DNA of 64,000 nucleotides from contig JBITNC010000002.1 in NCBI GenBank assembly GCA_050084985.1, positions 26,164,001-26,228,000 of the forward strand, given 5' to 3'. The notes below the pieces were generated by a model, which was given only the letters and a program-made list of their open reading frames with translations, did not search any database and was not told the origin of the DNA. Positions 48,501 through 60,500 of the stretch are shown here, piece after piece; position 1 is the stretch's first letter, and each line of letters begins with the position of its first letter. The position numbers and the translations under genes are program-made. The stretch comes from Nageia nagi. Its lineage: Eukaryota; Pinophyta.

Positions 48501-51500
48501 AGAGGGTTTGGAAGAACCCACTTCCTTGGCACCTTTCACTCCAACAATATGGACTTCATCATAAGTATCAACGTCTATGAACAGATCATCATCATTGTCC
48601 GGGAGAGTTTCAATCTCTGTATCATCAGGTGCAGAAGCACCCACAAATGTTCTCCTCGCCGGGATACTCTTCATCAGCATCATCTTCTTCTTCTTCTTAT
48701 TCACCGCAGCTTTCTTCATCATCTCCCTGGCTCTCTGCCTCTTCTTTTGAGCCTTCTTCAACACAGTCGGGTTCTTCATCAGAGGAGGAAGTAGAGTGTT
48801 TGGAACAACTGGAACTTGGTTGCAATGGGGGAACTTTCTCTCTACATCCAGGAGGACGAGTGGGTGTCTGTGGAGTTTCTTTGACAGGGGAATCACTGGC
48901 ACAAGCTTCCTCCAACATGCTCAAAGGGACATCAGGTAACCAACATCTCTAAGATCAGCCACCACCTGTTGGCTTTTCTTAGTTGCGTAAGTCACCACAC
49001 TGTGTTTACTGGGTCCTGTTGAGACACACTCTCTCAAAGTCCCTTGTCTTTTCCCAATGGGAAGCAAGGATTCCTTGACTTGTGGAGGTGCAACGCTAGT
49101 AGAAGGAGATGTTTTGATCCTTAATGGGACCTTCTTGGATCTTTCTCTTACAGTCCTAAGTCTTTGAGGTGCCTTTTTGTTTGAAGAAGAGCTTTATTTC
49201 TACTCAGAAGAGCATCTATCCTTGTTATCTCGTCTTCGTCATGCACATTTCTATACTTATTCAGATTCCCGAAGGATTTATGCTTGTACACAATAGGTTT
49301 CTAGAATGCAGTGCTATAAAAATGAGCGATAAGACCTCTTAGATCATATTTCCTAGCTGCTGCCCCTTGAAGAAGATGTATTGCTGCAGCTTCTTCATGT
49401 TATTGGCCTCAATCCAAGTATGAAAAACATAATTTGCAATAGAAATAGGCAAGTTAATGGTTGCGTCTTTCTTTCTCAATGCTCGCTCCTTCAAAAACAA
49501 CAATTGTCTGGAAAACTCCATGAGGATCATCCTATCACTAGCGTATCTGGCCAGGAGTAAGGGTTGTTCTTCAGAGCTGTAGACCCTGATGTATGTGTGA
49601 TCAGTATATTGCAAGTAGAAGTCTGCATGTACATTGATGGCTTGAATAGATCAAAGTTCTCTTGACTACTGATTCTCCTTTAATCTCCTTGTAAATGACA
49701 TACTCCCACTGGTCATTCCTCTCATAGCAATGCCGGAATTTGTTGTGATACCACCACTTTGGATAAATCTACCATACTGGGGTGTCCTTGCCTAGATATC
49801 TTTCATCTACATGCTCCTTTGACCTAAACTTACCGTGAAGCAACAAGTACAGTAAGTAAGAATTCATGTAGAACCTTTTGGAAGAGCCAAAGTAGGCCAA
49901 CTGGTGGCGCACGACATCACTGATTACTTTGCTCCATCGAATAGCTCTCCCTGAACTGATCATAGCAATAAATCTAGTGAACTCTTTCTTGTCTTTGGAA
50001 TCATTATCTTGACCAGTGACTTTGGACAACAAAGTGATTAATTTAGCAACTGTAGGAAGGAACTCCTCCCTATGAGCACTAATTAATCTTTAGCCTTGGA
50101 TGCCTTGGTATTCATCACATAACCATCGTCTGATATAATCTCCAGGTCGGGAAGTGGTGTCATGGAATTCTTCTGAATGAGCCAAAGTGTAATCATCTCC
50201 ATATCTTTTCTAGTCGTAGGTAGTTTTGATCCCTTACGAAGAGAAATCCATTATCACGTTCCTTTCGGTGTCCAAGAGAACTCTCTTGTCATATTTACAG
50301 CGTTTAGAAACTTTATAACATAGGTTAGAAAAAGAAACAGCAAAAGGCATCATGGTGGCATTGAACAACCCATAAGAGTGGATGACTTCATCCAACAGGT
50401 CCTCCTTACTGAGGGAGGTAGTGGAGGCTATAGTCTGGATGGGATCAACATTTCCCTAATCTGAATCTCCAACGAAAATGTATCTCCTTTTAAATTTGGC
50501 TTTGGGGAGCTCTGGCTTCTCTCTTTCTTGGAACTCTATCTGACTTTCCCTCATTACCCCTTTCCATCTAGTCATCTATGACATACCTCTCAAAGAGCTG
50601 CTTTTGAATCTTTTTGGTCTTGGTGGAGTAGGCCTTACCTTGGAAGTCATCTTAAAATCTGAAAAATATGTGGAAAACTATAGAGAAAAGCCTAAACTTT
50701 GGTTGGGAATTTCCCCAAATAGGGTCAAGCACCAAACTGGATGTGTTCTGGAAAATGCAGAAAAATGGCCACACGTGAAGGTTCAAGTTGTGAAAACGTC
50801 CTGCAAAAATGAATTGGGACTGCTCTTTATAGAGATCACATGGAGGGTTTATGCATGGCACATTGCATGTATGCCACCTATCTTCTTAGCCCTTTGACTT
50901 CTAGTTTCCTCAATACTTAGCCAATTTCAACTCACAATTCCTAGGGTGCACGAATTTAGCCACGTGCTTTTTCATTGCCTGAAAAACATGCGATCGGACA
51001 CTTGATAGACGAACACATCACTTAGTCAAATCTAGGGCAACAATATTCCATATTGAAAGGTCGGATCACCATTTCATGCTAGGGTGCATGGATTTGGGCA
51101 TGTGCTTTTTCATATCCGGCAAAGCATGCACCTCAAATTTTCATGCACAAATGAAAGGATAATGAAATGCATTTGATAGTCATGAATACTTACCCAAGTT
51201 TCTGAAATTGGACTTGGGTGCACCGATTTGGATGAGTTCTTAAGCACTAATGGAAAAACATGCACATAGGTCAATTTAGGGAAAATTCGATAGAAAAATA
51301 TGAAGTGATTTTCAAAAAATAGACCTTGAGATCCAGCTCACCCTTTAGAAAAATGGTTTTTGGCGGTTTAGACAGCTTCTCAGACCCTTATTTCTCTTGG
51401 GCGCACCGATTTGAGGGAGTCCTTGAGCACGTCCCAAAAATGGTGCGACTGGGATACTTGATCAAAAATAGAATGAAGTGATAAATAGCACAAGGGGTGA

Positions 51501-54500
51501 CCTCATATATATATAACTTTCTGTTTTGCCACGTGTCACCTCTTGGTTGGTTCAAAATGAGGTCAAATAACAGAGCCAAGATGGTGGGCGCATGTTTTAG
51601 AGTGCGGGCAAAAACATGTCCTAAAATGCATGCACCAACCAACTTAGTGCATCAAAAGGACTTAGTCAAATTTCATCCACCTTAAAACCCTTGCTTATTG
51701 GGTGCACCCTTTTGGAAGGGTGCAAAAGCATGTACTAGAAAACATGTGCTTGGACACATTGTAGAATTTTATACTTTGTCAAAAAAATGCCCTTGGGCCA
51801 GGACGTCTGGAAGTTGGACCACCAATTTGGGAGTGCTTTCATGTTTACCCAAAGTCATGCACATAGTTCGATGACACACACTCCAATGCAACAAATTATA
51901 ATTTAATTTAATGACCTCAAAACTACCCTCCAAAATAGGGTGCATCCTTTGGGGGACGTGCTTTTCTGGACCAAACTTAGCACAATGCTCATAAATTAGC
52001 CAAACAAATTGAATCCTGAAGTTGACCTTCCTTTTATAGCCTTTGCTCAAGTGGATAGGTGTCATGCGGTGATTGGTGTGAGTGGAGGCCCAATGCATGC
52101 AAACACACCTGTCTCCCTTATGGTGGACGCCTAAAACTTGGATACTTAGCCAAATTTTCATGCCTAAAAGAGGGTGCACTAATTTTGGTACATGCAAAAG
52201 CGTACCCTCAAAATCAATTCCTTAGGCCTAAAACTTGTTAATTTCCTTCAAAATGACCAGAATGACCCTTGATGATGAATGCAAAGAAGGGGGATGCATG
52301 TTTACAGAATGACCAAGTACACAACGAACATGAAAGATGCAATTTGAACCTGAAAATGCAAGATTGGACCAAGAATTATGCAATATAAAAGCCTTTCTGG
52401 GTACATGCAAAAGCATGCCCCTTAAAACATGTGCCCAAGACAAAATGGCAATTTTTTGACTGGTTTGAACTTGAAGATGCAAATTTACCACATTTATCCT
52501 TGTTTGGCCTACAATGCATGCATTTGATTTAGAAAGAAATATCTTTCATGCCTCGATGTTTTGTGTAATGAGGGTCCTCAAAAATGCAGAATTTTTGGGG
52601 GGTGTTGTGTATGCACAACAATAGCTAAAAACAAAACAAACAAACAAACATAAACACTAACATAGGAACAAACAATACTTTTCGAAAATTGATTTGAGAT
52701 CCAAATATCATCAAATAAGGATGAGGGAGGAGGATATCCACAAAATGGCATTTAGATGTCATTACGGTCATTTTGAGTTTTTGGTGATGCCTTTCGGATT
52801 GACTAATGCACCAACCACCTTACAATCAGCTATGAATCAGTTTTTCAGGGAGCAGCTGAGGAAGTTCGTGTTAGTCTTCTTTGATGACATCTTGGTGTAT
52901 AGCAAAACGTGGGAGGAGCATCTTCATCATCTGGACCATGTTTTGAGGACATTGCAGGAACAAAATTTTTATACCAACCAGTCCAAATAGGAGTTTGGCA
53001 TGAATGAAATCCTGTGTCTTGGTCATATAATCAGCCATGAGGGAGTTAAGGTGGATGAGCAGAAGATTGCAGCTATCCAGGAGTGGTCAACACCTACTAC
53101 CCTAACGCAGCTGAGAGGGTTTTTGGGATTATGCAACTACTACAGGAGGTTCATACATGGCTTCTCCCACTTTGCTTCCCCCCTAATGCAGTTGACCAAG
53201 AAGGATGCATTCGTTTGGAGTGAGTGCTCAAGAGGCCTTTGAGACACGCAAGAAGGTTATGTGTTTCTGTCCTTGCTTAGCTATTCCTAATTTTTCAATC
53301 CCTTTTACTGTAGAGTGTGATGCATCCAAGCTTGGTGTTGGGGCTGTACTTATGCAAAAAGGGCAGCCGATAGCATTCAAGAGCAGGAATTTGTCAAGTG
53401 CAGAGCAGAATTTCAGCGTGTATGATAAGGAGCTGTTGGCCATCATTCATGCGTTGGAGAGGTTCAAACAATACTTAGTTTGTGGTGCATTCGTCATCAA
53501 GAGTGACTACAAGAGCTTGAATTATTTTCTCAGCCAGTTAGATTTGAGTGAGAAACAATAAAGGTGGGTAAGTAAACTTCAATCCTTTGATTTTGAGATT
53601 CAATAGACTAAAGGAAAGAAGAATACTGCTGCTGATGCATTATCTAGAAACCCGTCCTTGTACTCTTTCTCCTCTATTTCTATTTATTAGAAAAATATTA
53701 TAATGGCTAAATACACTAAGGATGAGTTTGCTCAAGGCATCTTAGATGGGATTGTGAGGAATAAAAGGTACACGGTGAACGAAGGGCTGATTTTGAAGAG
53801 GAATAGAATATTCGTGACTCCTAACTCTGAAATGAAGGAGAAGGTGCTCCATGCTTTTGCACAACATCCCTTTTGCAGGTCATCGAAGCATTACAAAGAC
53901 ATACAAGGCGGTGAGAGAGAGATACACATGGAAGGGGCTGAAGAGGGACATTTTGAGGCATGTTTGGGAGTGTGTACAATGCCAATAAAACAAAGAAGAG
54001 CATGTGAAACCAGCAGGGTTGCTTCATCCATTGCCCATCCCACAGCAGAAATGAGAAGGCATCTCCATGGATTTCATCACCGAACTTCCAAAGGTGCAAG
54101 GTAAAGATTGTATCTTTGTGGTTGTAGATAGGCTCATTAAATTTGTCCATTTCTTTGGCATCACTATTACATATACAACAACATAGTTGACTGATTTATT
54201 CTATAAGAAGGTATTCAAATTGCATGGGTTGCTTATGAGGATTGTGAGTGACAGGGACAACAAGTTCATGAGCATGTTTTGGCAAGAATTGTTCCGATGG
54301 AGTGGCACCAACCTCTCCCCAAGCACTAGCTACCACCCCCTAACGAACAAGCAGGCATAAATCGTGAATAGATGGGTGGAGGGATATTTGAGACACTACG
54401 TGATCGGACAACAACAAACATGGATCAAGTGGCTCCACGTCGGGGAGTATTGCTATAATTCCACCTATCATATATCCATCAAAATGTCTCCTTTCAAAGT

Positions 54501-57500
54501 TTTGTATGGTTATGATCCTCCTAACTTTACATATTTGATTTTTGATGAAGGAAAGGTTCTGAAAGCTAAAGACTTCTTGTAGGAATATCAGGACATCATG
54601 AGAGCTCTAAAGGATAACATGCAAATGGCACAAAATCGCCAAAAGTAGTACTTTGATCAGAAGAGGATGGAGAGGACCTTTGAGGTAGGAGATATGGTGT
54701 ACTTGAGATTGCATCCATTTTGACAATCTACAATCAAGAAAAGGAGAGCAGAGAAGCTACAGCCTAGAGTCTTTGGGCTGTAAAAGATCTTGTGTAAGGT
54801 GGGAGAGACTGCTTATGAGTTGGAGCTACCCAAGGAGAGCAAGATCTACAACACTTTCAGTTTCCATGTATCTCTCTTGAAGAAGGCTGTGGGACAGCAA
54901 GACGTTCCATCTACTACACTCCCACAAGTTGATGATGAGGGACGACTGGTTTTGGTTCTTGAGAGGGTGTTGGAGACTCAAGTCAAGAAACTAAGATCAA
55001 GATAGATTCAAGAATACTTGATCAGTGTTCCGTCCATCCAGTAGTAGAGACATTCGTTGTGCCCTAGTTGGCTCCTTGGAGGCCAGCGTTGAACCCTTGG
55101 GGCCTGGTATTGTATTATTGCTACTTCATATCATTAATACAACTATTGGGTTATTGGATCTCATATTCGTACTATGCATACTTGTCTATTCCCATCATTG
55201 GATTATCTTTTTATGTATGTGTTTGTAGCATTATGAGGTGTTGTATATTGATTTTAGTTAGTCTTGGCTAGACGATGGCATAATTGCATTGTTTGAGCTT
55301 TATCTGGATGCCCTAGGTCAAACGTTGGAGTATACTTGTGTATATTTGATTTAATTGCACTCAAATTGCATTTAGGCTTTTACAATTTACTTGTGGAGAA
55401 TTGTCATGGCATGACAGATGTAAACCAGGTTCAACAAGTGTGGGTATGGATTGGCACTTTGTCATCCTAAATTTGTCCAACAAACTCTTGTTGTACTTCA
55501 TTTGTGAAACAAATATGTGGTGTTGCAATTGCCAAAACTCCAATCCTAGGCAATAATGAAGTAAACCAAGATTAGTCATGTCGATGATTTCCAGAGGTCA
55601 TCCTTACAAAGATAGGATCAATTTTTGTGTACTCCTTGTTTTGACCAAATCATCGACATACACTACAATAATGGCTATCTCCTCCCATGCTGGTGAAGGT
55701 AGATATTAGGATCATAAGGACTCCTAACAAAACCATGTTGTAGTAAGTGCTCATAAATTTTTATGTATCAGGATCTTGGAGCATGTTTCAAGCCATACAA
55801 AGACTTTATCAATGTGCACACCTTTTGTTTATGTGGATCAATAACAAACCCCTCTGGTTGTTTCATGTAGACCTCTTCCTCCAAGTCTTCATTCAGGAAG
55901 GTAGTCTTTACATCCATTTGATGTACTTTTCAGCCAAACTGAGCAGCCATCGCAAAGAAGATCCTGATGATCTTCATCTTGGCTGTAGGAGCAAATGTTT
56001 CATAATCTATGCCTTCCTCTTGGGCATATCCCTTTGCAACTAGTCGAGCCTTGTGTTTATCGAGTGTTCCATCAACTTTGTACTTTGTCTTGAACACCCA
56101 TTTTCACCCATTGGTCTTTTTCCTTGGTGGAAGATCGATTAAATCCCATGTGCCATTCTTCATCAAAGCGTCATAGTCAATCTTCATGGTTGATTTCCAA
56201 TGGGGTAACTCGATGGATTCACGAACCGTTTCAAGTTTAGAACTTTTCACCACCATGCTCATCAATGCTAAATTCAACTCCTCTCGAGTCATGCTATGTG
56301 TCCTTGAACTAGAAGTAGAAGTGTGTAGTGGAACACTTAAATGTGCATCCTACAATGCCTTCTTATACCATGTGGGTCTTCTGGGTTCATCAAGTGGCAA
56401 GCTCACAACTGGAACTTCCCCTCCATCATCATTAGGAGTGATGATAGGAGCAATGTTAGGATCAGGTGGTGCAATAGGTAGACTGGTTGGAGAATCACTA
56501 GTTTCATCAAAGATAACATCTTTGCTCACATATATCTTTCGAGTAGTAGGATCCATGAGTTGGTAGCTTTTGGATTCACTACTACACCGAAGAAGAATGC
56601 ATCTTAAGGACTTGTCCTCCAACTTTGTCTATTGCTCTTTGGGAATGTGCATGTAGGCAGTGCAACCAAATACTTGAAGATGAGAGATAGATGTTTTTAC
56701 CCTTGACCATGTCTCTTCAGGAGTCATCCCCTCAAGAGCTTTAGTGGGGGTTGTATTAAGCAAATATACTGCAATTCTTATTGCTTCAAACCAAATTGTT
56801 GAATTCAACTTTGCTTCTTTCAACATGCTCCTCACCATCTCTACAATAGTACAATTTTGCCTTTCTGCAACTCCATTTTATTATGGTGTGTATGATGTGG
56901 TTAATTGCCGCCGAATCCCATTTTGTTTCAAGAATGCAGAAAACTCTTTTGATGTATATTCTCCTCCTCGATCTGAGTTGAGTACATGGATCTTACGGCT
57001 GGTAGCAATTTCGACAAGAACCTTGAATTCCTTGAAATGCTGAAAGGTTTTAGCCTTTGTTCTCAAGCAATATACCCACATCTTTTTGGACTAATCATGA
57101 ATAAACAACATGAAATATCTGTAGCCAATGCGGCTAGCTTTAAAAGGACCGCACAAATTGATATGAATCACATCAAGAGGTCCCTTAGCACGATGTGTGC
57201 TAGCCTCAAAAGGTACCCTATGTTTCTTTCCTGCAATGCAAGAAGAGCAAATAGGTGTAGGAGATGTAAGTGGGGGAAGACCATCTACCATTTGCTGCCG
57301 TTGCAAGGTGATGAGGTAGTTGGAATTCCTATGTCCATAGCGGCGGTGCCAATGAGTGGTTACATCCGCAATACAAACTATGAGTGCTTTATTGTTGGAA
57401 GCTACAACATCAAGTATGAACATTTTCCCAACTGCTATCACCCTACCCACAATATGAGAATCTCTAGATTTGTCTTGAATGAGACAGCATTTCTTGCCAT

Positions 57501-60500
57501 TTAAGGTATCAAATCCTACTATGAGATTGTGAACCAACATTTGATCAATAGATAGGAGATTCTTTTTGCTGTTTGACACATATAAGACATCCTTAAGTTG
57601 TTAGTTACGCTTCTCAAGACAGAGTTGCACATCACCTTTCCCCTCAATCTAAGTTGCACGAAATGTGAAAACGTGTCCAAGTTTCCGAAATGGGAACGCT
57701 TGAAAATCTGATCCCTTCAAAATGAGTATGCTGGGGGAAATGTTATATATATATATTTTATAGAACACCACATTAACTTGAAAAAAATAAGAATGATGCA
57801 CATAAATAACATTTTAGAAGGAAAACCATGTCTATATTAACTCTCATAGATGATTACATGATGCAAAATTCAAAATAAGCCTTTATAGATGAGGTTTAAC
57901 AAATTTTCGAGTTTTGTCCATGTTTCTGAGTTTCTGGAGGTTTCCAAAATGGAAATGCAACTATTTTACAAGTTTCCTGCAACTTAACCCTCAATGGCAT
58001 AGGGTGTGTCATCTCCTAATTGTATTGATAGATGGTAGCTCCTCTTCAGCATGAGCAACATTCCCTTGTTGCTTTCCTCATGGTGGTGGTCCTCTTTCTC
58101 TCCACTCCCCCTTGTTTTTAGGAGGTGGTCCTCTTTGTTTTGGATTCTTACCATTCGAAGTTCCTCGAGTGTAAGAATTATACCAACATTCTTGGATCTC
58201 ATGTCCTTTCTTACCAGCTACTATTTATGGCTTGGTGGTATGTTGGGAGAAACTTTTGGCTTTTCCTTTCGGTTGGAAAGGTTTCTTGCTTTTCTGATGA
58301 GACACCATTACATGCTCCTCTTTAGTTGATTTTTCATGGAAGGCTTCTTCTTGTTTCAACATATTCACCAATTCTTCAAAGTCTAGCTTTTGTTTGATGA
58401 TATTCAAGGATATCATAAAGATGTGGTAGAACTCTGAGAGAGCTTTCAAGACAATTGGTACAAGGAGTTTATCTTCCATTGTCTTACCTAATGCTTGCAG
58501 TGAGGCACGTAGTTCTGCAACACAACCAAGAAAGGATTCCAACTTCTCTCCACAGTTTACTTCCAAACTGTGTAATTGTCCTTGAAGATGAAAAATTTGA
58601 TTTTGATTTTTTGATTCAAACACTTGTTGCAATTTCTTCCAAGCTTCAACACCATCTTTGGAATCATGTCCATAAGGTTGGACATCATCTGTGATGCCAA
58701 GAGGAATGATCATACGTGTCTTTCGATTGCTTGATGAAACTCTTTTTGTGGATGTCCATCATCTTGTGGGCATTTCTCATTCCCAGCAATAATGTCCCAT
58801 AATCGTTAAATTCAAGAATGGCTTGAATTTTTGTCTTTCATGCAGCATAATTATGTCATTTCAAGACTTGAGAGTCAGGAAGGAGAATTATGGGAGATGA
58901 TTGAGACATTTTTTACTCAAAAAATCGTCCACTTTGCACAGATCCTGGATAGGATTTTCTGGGAATCCAAACCCAAGACTGTGAAATGGAGCCCGATTTA
59001 AGCTAAATTATATATTATTAAGCACGAAAGTTTATAAATGTCGTCTCTTGTGATGAGAGTTGTCTTCAGTTTCAGCTTCGTAACCACATTCAAGTTGTCT
59101 TTTGATTACATTGCGTTACACATCAAACATTGTAAAGACATAAACCTTTGGATTAGATCTAGCCTCTCTCGTGGTCTCCTTCCACAATCTGCTGGATGGA
59201 TTTGGCAAATTGCTGTAAGAGCAAACTGCCTCCTCCTTACAAATCGCAGAATGGACGTGGAAGGCTGGAGGGTGAACACTGGGTGCTTCTCGCCTCTCTC
59301 AACTCACATCTCCTCTTCACGAACGCGGCCTCTCTCTCAATTTGCCTCTTCACAAATGCGGCCTCTCTCTCATGGCTCGCCGGGTCTTCCTTCGCTCGTG
59401 CGCGCGGGCCTGTCGTATTCCTTGCGTGGGCTTCAACAGAACAAACACAAGCCTCCTTGGACTCTCTCTTCGTGTGAGCCTTCTGCGTGCGTGCAAGCTT
59501 TCACAACGTTCAGATCAACGAAGAAGACAAACCTTCTTTGTTATCTGAAGCAAACTGATTTGTCTCCTTGTGATCAGCAGGAACGACACGATGCAGATCT
59601 GGCTGTCCACGGGGCAGATCTAAATGAGCACCTTCTCTACATTTCGTAGCGTAAGTTCTCCATTGTTCTCTGCTCAATAACGTGGATCAGGAACCCAGTC
59701 TCTGGACGTTGGACGTCCTTTCCCAGATTATCTCTGTGCAGGTTTCTCCTTCCACAGAATCTCTGCACAGCCACGAGCCGTTTTTACGCATCAGTCTCGC
59801 TGTAGTCTCATGTTCGCACACAGACCTCTCTTCACTTATGTCTCTTCCTCTTGCTGGGCTGTGAGTGTGCTCAGGTTTGAATGAACATCGTTCGTTGCGC
59901 ACTGGATTTCCTCCTTACGCAGCCTCCACACACTCCACAGAGCGAGTTACACACACGACTCTTGGCTCAATCCACAACACAATCTTTCACGTATGCGTTG
60001 TTTGGAAGCATGCAACTTGCACCACAATGGCAGCTTGCAGGAAAGCAGTGGTGAAACCTCTTCACGCTTTACCACTGACCATCCATGTCACGTCCAGGGT
60101 GTTATTTGTCTCTGAACGGCACGAGATCTCTATGAACGTAGGGCCTGGCAACTATCCAGCAACAGCAGGTCTGATAGCAGACCACTGGAGTCTCTCTCTA
60201 TAATCTTCATGCTTTTGGCAGTGAGAAGATTTCCTAATGCTCTGATACCATGTCAGAGTGAGAAATTGTGATATATTGTATTGCACAATCATGCCTATAA
60301 ATAGGCTTACAGCATGAGTAGAAGACATGCTACTAGCATTAAATACAATATCTACTATCTAAACCTTATTTAAGAATACACCTACTAAATAGACCTTATT
60401 TAAAATATACAAGTGTTCAAGTGGATAGGCCTTAATTAATTTTTTTTTATGTAATTAGTCTATCCTAATGTATTAAGTATTCTAACAATTGCCTGATTAT

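Larger units (their letters stand above)
45690..52660 (-). mobile_element. unresolved insert in gypsy, probably non-autonomous LTR type
   Basis: The gypsy reading stops near 45.69 kb and resumes at [10 protein letters not shown] near 52.68 kb. The space between holds a long, broken minus-strand ORF (46800-50650) and a 2-kb upstream region of diverged repeats. I could not find matching LTRs, inverted ends or target duplications. At 52592-52620 a purine run (TTTTTGGGGGG) meets TGTTGTGTATGCACAACA, which looks like a tract followed by an LTR start in the opposite orientation. Confidence 0.5.
44080..55384 (+). mobile_element. Ty3/gypsy element, rearranged, with nested insert
   Basis: ATTTA flanks both ends (44075-44079, 55385-55389). 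RT, RNase H and integrase occur in that order on the + strand, the gypsy order. The left LTR lacks its 3' end and the right LTR lacks its 5' end. The gag, protease and early RT regions are replaced by or lost beside an insert at about 45.69-52.66 kb. The related LTR at 63552 suggests the family is repeated locally. Confidence 0.82.
43233..60487 (-). mobile_element. copia-3: decayed Ty1/copia split by a gypsy element
   Basis: Short LTRs (about 236 bp), a tRNA-iMet primer site and gag-integrase-RT-RNase H order on the minus strand define the element. A gypsy element at 44080-55384 is inserted in the RT to RNase H junction. A MITE at 57649-57987 lies between gag and integrase. Removing both would leave about 5.6 kb, a normal copia length. 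Frames are heavily broken. Confidence 0.88.

Noticed and set aside
48489-48952. Serine-rich + strand ORFs
   Set aside because: Antisense to the acidic, lysine-rich part of the long minus-strand ORF; low complexity explains the open frames.
59038-59649. 203-codon + strand ORF
   Set aside because: It lies antisense in the copia-3 leader, has no family motif and uses a CT-rich stretch that is open in several frames.
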